64,000 nt of DNA, from positions 11,502,501-11,566,500 of the forward strand of contig NZ_JAQNDO010000001.1 in NCBI RefSeq assembly GCF_028369105.1. Reading direction: 5' to 3'. Within the stretch, counting starts at the first letter, position 1, and each line of letters opens with the position of its first letter. A program made the translations under genes and the position numbers. This stretch comes from Polyangium mundeleinium. GTDB taxonomy: Bacteria > Myxococcota_A > Polyangia > Polyangiales > Polyangiaceae. The notes beneath the pieces are model-generated. The model did not search any database. It was not told the origin of the DNA and saw nothing but the letters and a program-made list of their open reading frames with translations. Below, one piece after another: positions 42,201 to 49,498 of the stretch.

Positions 42201-43335
42201 CGCCATCCTGAAGGATGCGTCCGATGTACGACCCGAAATCATGCCATAACACGGATTCTGGCACTGCGGATGGTGCCCCGGCGAACATCGCCGGACCATT
42301 CACGATGACTTGAGTCGTTACGGGCGCGTGATTGTGTACGACAGCCACGGGACCTTGTATCGTGTCCCCCTGGGCGCTCCGGTCGACTGTTGGGCCCGGG
42401 TCCGCGGTTCGCATTTGCTCAAGCAGGGCACGCGCATACGCTGCCGAAATCATTGCGGCATATCCTTGCCAGCGATCCGCCTTGTGCTCATCGCAATAGT
42501 CGCAGGTTCCGCGCACGACGAGGTAACCGACGGCGTTCAGCCACGCGCTGTCGGCGACCCCGGCCCCCTCCATCTCCGCCGCCTTCACACCAAACGTATC
42601 GCGCAGACGGTCACGAAGCCGCGCGTTTTTGAGCAATTTGTTCGCGGACGCAATCGGACCACGGAAAACACGAGGCTCTCCCGTGCTGCGAGCTGCTCGA
42701 CCAACGACCTCTTTGGGATTGTTACTTCGATGCAAAACATCGTCATCATCGATATGCGTAGGTCTACGTGCCCACTCGAGTCCGTGCGCGCGGGCGAAGT
42801 GAGCTTCCCATGAGCGATGCCCTTCAAGTTCGGCTACTTGAAGATCACGATCCGCCGTCAGAAGTCGTGCGCCTGAGGGACGTGGCGGATGGCGGGGGAG
42901 CCTCTCAACAACACCATCCCTCAGGACTTCTTTGTCATGGTCATATTGAATAACACCGTTATGGTCCGATACAACGATGTCACCCAAACGAACATCGTGA
43001 TCTAGCTTCTCTGGATCGGGCACTGCACCAGCGATGCCAACCATTAGTACATTACTAACACTGGGTAAGCGTTCCAAGACAATCGCGACGTTAGCTGCTG
43101 CGAGGTTCTCTCCCATCCATGAACACGCGAGGACCACAGCATGCGTGCCTCCGCCCTTGGCGGGGATTTCGCCAAGCACGTACTCACCCGGCGCTTTTCC
43201 TGGAGTAGAGTAGCTTACGCAACCGTCGAGCATCTTTTTCATCGCCACCATCTCTTTGGGCAGGGCGGTGATGACCGCGACGGTCGTGCGTGCGGCGAGC
43301 GCTTCCGCACGGATATGGTCGTCATTGGCAGCCAT
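39232..43335 (-). CDS. NLR-type protein: PNP/nucleosidase - NACHT NTPase - HEAT repeats (predicted antiphage defence)
   Basis: A 1367-residue protein in one frame. Residues 15-310 are a purine-nucleoside-phosphorylase/MTA-nucleosidase-like domain: VAVITALPKEMVAM, VLMVGIAGAV, KAAEMEGAG (about 251-259) and RGTCDYCDE with the catalytic-type Asp279. A linker with VVHNHAPVTTQVIVNGPAMF (332-351) follows. The NACHT domain carries Walker A GESGIGKSS (436-444), Walker B LFLLLDAFDEVV (509-520) and sensor-like IISTRPM. From about 760 a long HEAT-type helical solenoid runs to the end. This order (effector, STAND ATPase, sensor repeats) is that of bacterial NLRs such as bNACHT and Avs. The effector would cleave nucleosides or NAD-type metabolites after phage sensing. 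A+T content and codon use are visibly higher than around it, indicating transfer. Recombinase remnants (f) and (g) flank it. Confidence 0.85.
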   Translation of the reverse strand: MAANDDHIRAEALAARTTVAVITALPKEMVAMKKMLDGCVSYSTPGKAPGEYVLGEIPAKGGGTHAVVLACSWMGENLAAANVAIVLERLPSVSNVLMVGIAGAVPDPEKLDHDVRLGDIVVSDHNGVIQYDHDKEVLRDGVVERLPRHPPRPSGARLLTADRDLQVAELEGHRSWEAHFARAHGLEWARRPTHIDDDDVLHRSNNPKEVVGRAARSTGEPRVFRGPIASANKLLKNARLRDRLRDTFGVKAAEMEGAGVADSAWLNAVGYLVVRGTCDYCDEHKADRWQGYAAMISAAYARALLEQMRTADPGPTVDRSAQGDTIQGPVAVVHNHAPVTTQVIVNGPAMFAGAPSAVPESVLWHDFGSYIGRILQDGVPSLLPSPLQTALNGDVEPLLPEALHVFRHFEKDGSNPPLQFSEVFNTQDSAPIILVGESGIGKSSLLAQLRFRQARAFVNGSSTVVPVLIRLRNCIPSVGILDLVQHSLSGLDGSPTTESLRALLRQGRLFLLLDAFDEVVDQSRQAVERELQMILGEYKATRAIISTRPMRVPTWAGARRYRVEDLSPERAERLLKLHLPGKHARFSNQVRDRRLERLTSNTLLLTLLVLLFRSSGSIPTGRMQILREVVESVRRIELAKDRFERDLDWDVKVRLLSCLAFRTAREGEGYSLDDSSAREALRSAVRQLEESRDMPFGVSLPEVLSNIESTGFVRREGDGVTFWHRAFLEYFAAVEVSRLLSLGRLDLADMVSRTRYATILPMALAMLPESSRELVSAAGKLNCFAAAEAVAELGGAGSNLFVEEVLPQLRKCCLSDYSQVRTAGFAALSRLAGSSVDATLADMLDVGTPDIQVSALIEMARRQMPNVRAAIDGRLEWKIFDEISLASGSEAIFRALGEIGDEDAQRTLLRMWKAASVRWPGAHASYALRTIARRGMLRSQIESELVEWFVSDQVDDNYGTVEDLAGVLKVTGSIAVARAVADRVVRTGGSRRGHGWPTSDVDVLASFDEPLVVRLIADNACNRSLPVETRLAFARALATSAGEIPFDSCIVLCTDDDCRVRAEGIDAAVRFPFAWIEEHVLRAMLDVSHRDVSASRRGHERLQSACIKLLARHGQLRLLLLEGNSPRLMYRIPLELLMSFMGAQRMRDLVPLVSRFISRDMDTRFLACAALALGEVGELTFAREVFEHILAAPNRELYTESELIRGAHRLPPDEAIRWIDRTWSMNGHDRRTMSAYMSGVYIEALEKVGTEQARQRLMALLEREASEEEHDRLDEFRALYEIATSEMEGWLVALYESDRFSGRYERGWILSMLGKVGSDRILKVLAQGMNAADSWQRNVAFRASQEIWHRMGYVWFNGEERLAGAGA

Positions 43336-43463
43336 GGGGTTCGTATAGCGCGTCTAGATCGAAATAGGTAGTCCTTGGACGTACCTGCATCTCGCAGACG
43401 CTCCCTCCGATCGCCCGGAGGCCCACGGGCTGTGGAGCCCCCACACTTCGGCGTGACCACCGA

Positions 43464-44230
43464 CTAACTTCTCCTCATCAACCTCCTCCCGGCCGCCTCC
43501 AAGTCCTCCTTGAGGTGATGCGCATACCGCTGCGTCGTCGCCAGATGCTTATGGCCCGCCATCCTCTGCACGACGTGCACCGGCACCCCCACCCGCAACC
43601 ACATCGTGATCGCGTAGTGCCGCAAGCAATACACCGACCACCCCCCGACCCCGACCTTCCGCCGCACCCTCTCGAACGCCTGCACGATCCCATACTGCCC
43701 CCACGCCCTCCCCCGCTCATTCAGCGCCACAAACTCCTCCCGCCCCGCACCCCCCGCCCCCTCGCTCCCCGCCAACAACCTCCCCAGCTCCGGCGCCACC
43801 GGCACTTCGCGCTGCCCCGTCTTCGGCGTGTGCGTCTCCCCATGCGACCGCCCCTCCCGCACGCTCACGAACCCGCCCACGGCCTCCCCCTCCCGCCGCA
43901 ACCGCACATCCCGCCATCGCAGCGCCCGCACCTCATTCGGCCTTAGCCCCGCATACGCCATCCACGCAAAACTCACCCGATGCCGCTCCCTCGCGGCCGC
44001 GAGGATCCGCTCGACCTCCTCGTCCGACGCAATCTCCAGAATGCTCTGCCCCACCGCCTTGAGCCGCGGCATCCCCTCGGGCATCGCGCGCAGATACTTC
44101 CGCGCCACCGCGAATCGCAGCACCGACCGGATCACCACCTGCACATGGTTCCGCGTCGCCCGCGCGAGCCCCCGCTCCGAAAGCTCCAGGTCGAGCTGCG
44201 CCGCATTCCACCCCGGCGGAAACGAAGGCG
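43464..44230 (-). pseudogene. Tyrosine recombinase, N-terminally truncated (g)
   Basis: The catalytic half of the recombinase with box I YAGLRPNEVRALRW, HTPKTGQREVPVAPELG, box II WSVYCLRHYAITMWLRVGVP, AGHKHLATTQRYAHHLKED with the nucleophile Tyr, and tail GRRLMRRS. Homology extends upstream of ATG 44144 (WNAAQLDLELSERGLARATR) to a stop at about 44226, so the N-terminal DNA-binding part is missing. It is about 90% identical by eye to copy (b). It borders the NLR gene, 128 bp from its start; that gap holds only its presumed promoter. Confidence 0.8.
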
Positions 44231-44309
44231 CTCAGCAAGCGAAGGACGGTCTCGTAGAATTCCGCGCCCGATGTTCGGTTGGGCCTCGAAGTCGAGCCCG
44301 ATCTTTCTC

Positions 44310-44570
44310 GCCCTCCACCTCCTCCCCGCCTCCAAGGTCGATAGCGTTCCCCAGCGCGTGCTCACGGACGAACTCAGGCGTGTCGACGGCGTAGCGTGCC
44401 TCGGACGTGGCGTCGGCACCGGCGGGGCCCAGCGGGCAAAGGCGAGGAGGGGGCGGGCCCAGAAGGACAGGGCACGCGACGGCCGGCGCATGATCCGGCT
44501 CGATGGGGCGGCCGCGCGCGAAACGACTCCCACCCGGCTGCCCTCCACGGCCCCCCGCCTCCCTCACGCC
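44310..44570 (-). pseudogene. Gene X fragment and recombinase tail bit, second copy
   Basis: 44336-44400 on the minus strand encodes RYAVDTPEFVREHALGNAID, matching gene X at 20262-20430, again followed by a bit of recombinase tail (GEEVEGE at about 44310-44335). The spacer 44521-44570 (ACCCGGCTGCCCTCCACGGC and following) matches 20440-20480. This is the decayed counterpart of the 20.1-20.6 kb module. Confidence 0.5.
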
Positions 44571-44979
44571 CTGCGCGAGGAGACCCATGCAAGGACCGTC
44601 ACACACTCCACCGGAACCCCTACCCCCTTCCGATCCCTTCCCCCGCGCAGCCTCCTTCGTCGAAGCGCTGCGGGACGGACGCCGGGTTCGCATCCTCACG
44701 ACGGAACCGTGCATGGAGGCGGGGAGATGTTGCGCACATCGCTTCCGGTCGTGCAGGGAGGACCCGAACCGATACGCGTATCGCTTCCGGTCGTGCAGGG
44801 AGGACCCAAACCGATACGCGTATCGCTTCCGGTCGTGCAGGGAGGACCCGAACCGATGCGCGTATCGCTTCCGGTCGTGCAGGGAGGACCCGAACCGATA
44901 CGCGTATCGCTTCCGGTCGTGCAGGGAGGACCCAAACCGATACGCGTATCGCTTCAGGTCGTGCAGGGAGGACCGGACG
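44571..44979. repeat. Duplicated block, copy B, with six 42-bp tandem repeats
   Basis: Copy B of the block at 23045-23453. The array runs 44733-44979 in six 42-bp units, first unit CGCACATCGC and last unit ending ACCGGACG as in copy A. The order of variant units differs slightly between copies. The stop codon of the acyltransferase gene (44989) lies 9 bp beyond the array, so the array forms the 3' flank of that gene. Confidence 0.85.
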
Positions 44980-44988
44980 TGATGTGCG

Positions 44989-46404
44989 TCACGCCATCGC
45001 GCACGCGTCGTCCAAACGCAGACTCCCCGGCGCCCGGAGCCGCGCGCGCGTCTCGGCACGCAGCGCATAAATCTCCTGCGCAGCCGGCCCCCACGCGTAC
45101 CGACCGGGCTGCGCCTCCACCAGGATCCCGCGCTCACCCAGCGCCGCATACACATCCCCAACCGTCGGCAGATGCGCCGCGGGGTACGCCGCGACGAGCG
45201 CCTTCGGGCTCACGTGTTCCAACGCACGCTCAGGCTCCCCCATCTGGTGCGTGACGAGCGCGTAATCCAGCGCGATGGGCTCGAACAACGCCTCGACGAC
45301 GCGTTGCAGCCGCGTATCACGCACATCCTCGGCCGTCCCCGGATCGAACCACCGATGGCGCGCGAGATGATCCCGCACGGCCACATGGTGCCCAAGGAGC
45401 ACACGCGCATCCCCATGAAACCAGTGCATCCACTGGTTCTTCAGCGATTGCTGAAGCACGGGCGACGCGAGCTGCGGGGCCTCCAGATCACTCTCCAGCA
45501 CGCATGCCCCCCGGCGACGAAGAGCGGCCGCGAGCCACGCCTCGTCCACGCCTTCGAGCTCGGCGTGGTTGAGAAACATGCGCAGGTGGAAGCTCGACAC
45601 CGTCGTCTGGCGGACCTGCTCGGCGACGATCTCCCGGGCGAGGGGCTGCACCTCCGTCGAGGGCTCCAGCGTGAGCGGCGCGCCGCATGCGATATGGACA
45701 CGGCCGAGCTGCACCTCGTCGCGCGCCATCTGCGTGAGCCATTCGAGCGTCGCGGTAAGCGACATCGGCGGACGCGCGCCGCCCCCGAGCTCCCCTTCGA
45801 ATGCGCCCTCCTCGGGGACACGATCGTACGAAATCGCGATGGGCAACACGACGAAACGCCGCCCCGTCGCTTGCAGCGCCCGCAAAAGCCCGCGCCGAGG
45901 GGGCAATGCCCGCCGCGCGCGGCTGCGTTGCCCCTCGACGAAGAACATCACGGACGCGTCGCGCGCGACGAGCCGCTCGAGCTTGTAGCTCACCTCGCGC
46001 ACCTCCTTGCCGACGCCCCGGCGCACGTAAAACGCCTGGGATTGCTCGAGCAGGCGCCCGATGAGCGGGATGTTCGAGAACTCCTCGGCCGCGGCGATGT
46101 GCGGCACCGGGATGCCGAGCTCCGGGTGCTGGAAGCAGAGGTAGCTGCCGAGGAGGAAATCGAAATAGCTGCGGTGCGAAGGCGCGAGGACGAAGAGGGC
46201 GCCCGGCGGGGCCGCGTCGACCGCGCGGCGGAACGAGCGGCGGTCGAACGTCACGACCGACGTGCACCGCCGCAGCGTCTTGCGCAGCCCGTAGGCGAGC
46301 GTGCCAATCGCCCAATTGCCCGGCCTCCGCGAGAGGGTCCACGGCAGGTCCTGGTTCCCGTCGTCGTGGTCACGCCCCGCGAGCGTCTGCTCCGTTTCCT
46401 TCAT
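44989..46404 (-). CDS. PlsB/GNPAT-family acyltransferase (probable DHAP or glycerol-3-P acyltransferase)
   Basis: A 471-residue cytoplasmic or membrane-bound acyltransferase. Acyltransferase blocks are visible in order: block I APSHRSYFDFLL (HX4D), block II with the AFYVRRGVGKEVREVSYKLE segment, block III FFVEGQRSRARR, and block IV VLPIAISYDRVPEEGAF. These resemble human GNPAT more than the short PlsC proteins. The C-terminal half (about 250-471) is helical. The gene lies 16 bp downstream of agpS on the same strand, so it probably supplies acyl-DHAP for ether-lipid synthesis. A start at 46404 fits this spacing. Confidence 0.8.
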   Translation of the reverse strand: MKETEQTLAGRDHDDGNQDLPWTLSRRPGNWAIGTLAYGLRKTLRRCTSVVTFDRRSFRRAVDAAPPGALFVLAPSHRSYFDFLLGSYLCFQHPELGIPVPHIAAAEEFSNIPLIGRLLEQSQAFYVRRGVGKEVREVSYKLERLVARDASVMFFVEGQRSRARRALPPRRGLLRALQATGRRFVVLPIAISYDRVPEEGAFEGELGGGARPPMSLTATLEWLTQMARDEVQLGRVHIACGAPLTLEPSTEVQPLAREIVAEQVRQTTVSSFHLRMFLNHAELEGVDEAWLAAALRRRGACVLESDLEAPQLASPVLQQSLKNQWMHWFHGDARVLLGHHVAVRDHLARHRWFDPGTAEDVRDTRLQRVVEALFEPIALDYALVTHQMGEPERALEHVSPKALVAAYPAAHLPTVGDVYAALGERGILVEAQPGRYAWGPAAQEIYALRAETRARLRAPGSLRLDDACAMA

Positions 46405-46420
46405 GGCAGCGCCTCCTCGA

Positions 46421-48277
46421 TTACCCTTCGCCGTGACCCAGCTTCACCTCGCCGAGGACACCATGATTCCCTGCGCCGAACAGGTTGTCCGGGTCGACGG
46501 CCTGCTTCACGTCGCGCATGAACGCGCGCGCGCCCTCCGAGTAGATTTCCTTCACGAAGTCCTGCCGGATCTTGCCGACGCCGTGATGGTGGGAGAGCGA
46601 GCCCCCGGCGGCGAGGATCTCCTCGCGCGCGGCGTGCTCCATCTCGCTGTATTGACGCACGGGGTCTTCGACGCCCTTCGCGTAAAAGCCGAGGTAGAAG
46701 TAAATGCAGACGCCCGTCGGATACACCTGCGTGATGCGCCCGGTGAAGAAGGGCTTGCCCGGCAAGCGCCGCTGCTCGTGCTCGCGCAGCACGCGCTTGT
46801 GGACCCGGTCGTAGAGCTCCAGCGCGCGGCTCCACGGGACGCTCGTCTCGAAGCTCTCGGCGATCGCCCAATGCTCGAACGTGAGGTCGCGGATGTACGC
46901 AATGCCGAAGGTGAGCTGATAGCCGCGCTCGCCATTCGCCGCGCCGGCCTTCAGGCCGCCGTGCTGCTTGGCGATGCGGTAGAGCGTCTTTTCCTGGAAC
47001 TCGACCTCGTCTTTCGTCCCTTCGAAGACGATCGTGGCGACGGCGAGCTGGTGCGGATCAAAGCCCTTGATCTTGGTGACGAGGAGCTGCTCCGCGTGGC
47101 TCTTCGCATGCGCCAGGAGCCCTGTCTTCTTCGGCTTGAGCGCCTGACCGAAATGAAACTGCGTGTTATCCATGACGCGCACGCTCGCGGGCACGGCGCC
47201 GGCGCGCTGGAGGTCGTACAGGAAGGCGAGGCCGCGCTCGAGGTCGGGGAAGATGACGCTGCCGTAGCGCTGCACCTCGGGCACGGGGAAGAGCTTGACG
47301 ATGGCGGTCGTGATGATGCCGTAGTTGCCTTCGCTCCCGAACATGAAGTTCCGCGGATTGGTGCCAATGCTCTCGCGCGGCGCCACCTGCGGCCGCTCGA
47401 CGACGCCACGCGCAGTGACGACCTGCATATCGAGGACGAGGTCCTCGATGTTGCCATACCGGTTCTTCTTCATGCCGCTCGCGTTGGTCGCGATCCACCC
47501 GCCGAGCGTCGAGAATTCGAGGCTGTCGGGCTCGTGCCCCATGGTGAGCCCGTGCTTCGCGAGCTCGGCGACGATGTGCCGGCCCGTCGCGCCGGCCTCG
47601 ATGCAGGCCATGCGGTTCGTGGGATCGATCCAGAGGACCTTGTTCATGCGGCGCATGTCGACGGCAAGGACGACGCGCTTTTCATCGATCGACAGGCGCA
47701 AGGCATCCGTGACGTTCGTGCCGCCGCCGAACGGAATGAGGCACGCGCCGTGCTCCTTCGCGACCTCCGTCAGCTTCACGACCTCGTCATGCGACGTCGG
47801 AAAGACGACGAGATCGGGCACGCGCGGGAGGCGCTCGTAACGGATGGCCCAGATCTCGGCGCCGGTGTGCCCGTGGCCGCGGCGCAGGCGAACGAGCGGA
47901 TCACTCGAGATCTGATCGTCCTTGAGGAAGCCTTTCAGCCCAGCGACGACCGCGCTCGTGTCCATGGCCTCGGGGACCGGCGGGGGATAATGCGGCTCAT
48001 TGCGATTGCCGTAGGAGAGCGGCGCGGAGAGCGTGGCCGAAATCCAAGGCAAGAGCGACGGGAGGTCGACATTGCTGATGTTGTAGCGGCGGCCGGTGAG
48101 CACGACGTTGCCGTTCGGCTTCACGACGAAACGCGTATCGGCAAAGCCCCAGCCATCCAGGCTCTCGTCGTCTTTGGGCAGCGGCGCCGGGCTCGGGATG
48201 ATGCGCGTGCTCGGGGCGCGTGCGCCGCGCGGAGGGAGGGTCGAGCCGGATGCGTTGTCGCGGTTGTCGTGTGCCAT
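46421..48277 (-). CDS. agpS: Alkylglycerone-phosphate synthase (AGPS), FAD-dependent
   Basis: A 618-residue flavoenzyme that exchanges the acyl chain of acyl-DHAP for a fatty alcohol, making the ether bond. The N-terminal WGFADTRFVVKPNGNVVLTG is AGPS-like. The PCMH/VAO-type FAD domain shows VVFPTSHDEVVKLTEVAKEH, IPFGGGTNVTDAL, EPDSLEFSTLGGWIATNASG and FGSEGNYGIIT. The C-terminal substrate domain ends with GGSLSHHHGVGKIRQ, the His-rich active-site loop of AGPS, and DPDNLFGAGNHG. Length and motif order match the eukaryotic and myxobacterial enzymes. It is the first gene of an operon with the acyltransferase. ATG 48277 is preferred. Confidence 0.92.
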   Translation of the reverse strand: MAHDNRDNASGSTLPPRGARAPSTRIIPSPAPLPKDDESLDGWGFADTRFVVKPNGNVVLTGRRYNISNVDLPSLLPWISATLSAPLSYGNRNEPHYPPPVPEAMDTSAVVAGLKGFLKDDQISSDPLVRLRRGHGHTGAEIWAIRYERLPRVPDLVVFPTSHDEVVKLTEVAKEHGACLIPFGGGTNVTDALRLSIDEKRVVLAVDMRRMNKVLWIDPTNRMACIEAGATGRHIVAELAKHGLTMGHEPDSLEFSTLGGWIATNASGMKKNRYGNIEDLVLDMQVVTARGVVERPQVAPRESIGTNPRNFMFGSEGNYGIITTAIVKLFPVPEVQRYGSVIFPDLERGLAFLYDLQRAGAVPASVRVMDNTQFHFGQALKPKKTGLLAHAKSHAEQLLVTKIKGFDPHQLAVATIVFEGTKDEVEFQEKTLYRIAKQHGGLKAGAANGERGYQLTFGIAYIRDLTFEHWAIAESFETSVPWSRALELYDRVHKRVLREHEQRRLPGKPFFTGRITQVYPTGVCIYFYLGFYAKGVEDPVRQYSEMEHAAREEILAAGGSLSHHHGVGKIRQDFVKEIYSEGARAFMRDVKQAVDPDNLFGAGNHGVLGEVKLGHGEG

Positions 48278-48456
48278 GGTGGTCGAAGGATGTTGCTCGG
48301 AAAGGATGGAGCCTCAAGCGAAAGCCTTTCGCCCGACGAGGCAGGCCGGACCTGTAGCACAGGGAGGGCGCGTCGTGCCACGCAATGAAGCAACACGTGG
48401 CCGTGCTGCATCGCGGCATTTCTGCGCGAGCGCAAATGTCTCAATGGCCCGATGCT

Positions 48457-48481
48457 CACGCCGCCACGCGCGGGCGGCGTG
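48457..48481 (-). terminator. Hairpin downstream of the CinA-like gene
   Basis: CACGCCGCC and GGCGGCGTG form a perfect 9-bp stem with a 7-nt loop, 4 bp beyond the stop codon of the CinA-like gene at 48486. No T-run follows, so termination strength is uncertain. Confidence 0.5.
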
Positions 48482-48485
48482 TCCC

Positions 48486-49214
48486 CTACTCCACCCGAAC
48501 GACCGCCTCTTCCGGCAAGCTCGCCGCGAACGCGTCCCGCGCCGTCCGCACCTTCTCCACGTCGAGGCCGTCGAAGGTCAGCTTCGTCCGGTATTCGAGC
48601 CCGCTCCACCGGGGGTATGAGCCGATCTCCACGTCCGGGTGCTCCGAGACCACGCGGTCGAGCATCGGCTTGATCGTGCCCTCGTCGAGGGTCGTGAAGA
48701 CCGCATGCGAGACGAACGGCACGTCGGCGCCGAGCTCCGCCTGGATCAGCGGGATCTTCGCCTGGAAGATCTCCGGGACGCCCGGCAGGATCCACACGTT
48801 GTTCATGACGACCGTCGGCCACGGCATCGACTTCGTCGACGCGAGGCGCGCACCATGCGGCATGCGCGCCATCAAGAGGTGCCCCTCGGTCACCTTCTCG
48901 CCGTAGTAGGTCCGCAGCATCGCCTCCATCGACGGGTCGGTCACCACGTGCGTGCCGAAGGCCCGCGCCACGCCGTCGATGGTCACGTCGTCGTGCGTCG
49001 GGCCGACCCCACCCGAGGTGAAGAGCCAGTCGTGCGTCTTCGACAACGTCCGCACTTCCTCGGCGATGACGTCGATGTCGTCGAGCACCATCACCACGCG
49101 CCGGAAGACCACGCCGAGCGAGCGCAGGGCCCGCGCGAGCACGACGATGTTCGCGTCCGCGATCTTGCCGCTGAGCAGCTCGTTGCCGATGATGAGCGCC
49201 GCCGCCGTTCGCAC
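48486..49214 (-). CDS. CinA N-terminal (molybdopterin-binding fold) protein
   Basis: A 242-residue MoCF_biosynth-fold protein of the competence/damage-inducible protein A type: TAAALIIGNELLSGKIADAN (residues 3-22), then FTSGGVGPTHDDVTIDGVAR, MPHGARLASTKSMPWPTVVM and VWILPGVPEIFQAKIPLIQA. It ends after RDAFAASLPEEAVVRVE without the C-terminal NMN-amidase domain of full CinA. It is usually ADP-ribose pyrophosphatase-like or regulatory. The start is GTG 49214, 11 bp after the xseB stop, so it is the third gene of the HEAT-xseB operon. Confidence 0.85.
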   Translation of the reverse strand: MRTAAALIIGNELLSGKIADANIVVLARALRSLGVVFRRVVMVLDDIDVIAEEVRTLSKTHDWLFTSGGVGPTHDDVTIDGVARAFGTHVVTDPSMEAMLRTYYGEKVTEGHLLMARMPHGARLASTKSMPWPTVVMNNVWILPGVPEIFQAKIPLIQAELGADVPFVSHAVFTTLDEGTIKPMLDRVVSEHPDVEIGSYPRWSGLEYRTKLTFDGLDVEKVRTARDAFAASLPEEAVVRVE

Positions 49215-49225
49215 GGAAAAAACTC

Positions 49226-49498
49226 CTAGCTCTCGAACTCGCGCACGATGGGCTTGCCCTGGGCGTCGATGCCGAGGAGCTCCTCGACGCGGCGCTCGGC
49301 CCGGTCGAGCCGGTCCTTCGCGGCGCGCGCGAGGCGCACGCCCTCCTCGAAGAGCGCGAGCGAGCGCTCGAGCGGCAGCTCCCCGCCTTCGAGCTCCTCC
49401 ACGATGGCGGAGAGCCGCCGCGTGGACTCCTCGAACGAGAGCGCGGACGCCTGCTCCGGGGCGGCAGGCTTGGTGATCGAAGCCGTCTCTTGGCTCAT
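49226..49498 (-). CDS. xseB: Exodeoxyribonuclease VII small subunit
   Basis: A 90-residue helical protein: SFEESTRRLSAIVEELEGGE, LPLERSLALFEEGVRLARAA, KDRLDRAERRVEELL. This is the coiled-coil that binds the XseA large subunit. N-terminal (SITKPAAPEQ) and C-terminal extensions are short and low-complexity. Its ATG (49498) overlaps the stop of the upstream HEAT-repeat gene (49495), so translation is coupled. No xseA gene is in this window. Confidence 0.9.
   Translation of the reverse strand: MSQETASITKPAAPEQASALSFEESTRRLSAIVEELEGGELPLERSLALFEEGVRLARAAKDRLDRAERRVEELLGIDAQGKPIVREFES

Noticed and set aside
44733-44979. The 42-bp repeats as a coding 14-residue repeat protein
   Set aside because: Several frames on both strands are open because the unit contains no stop in them; there is no start codon with ribosome-binding site, signal peptide or biased composition to choose one.
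46301-48388. Long plus-strand open frame opposite agpS
   Set aside because: Antisense of a strongly conserved enzyme; no independent motifs.
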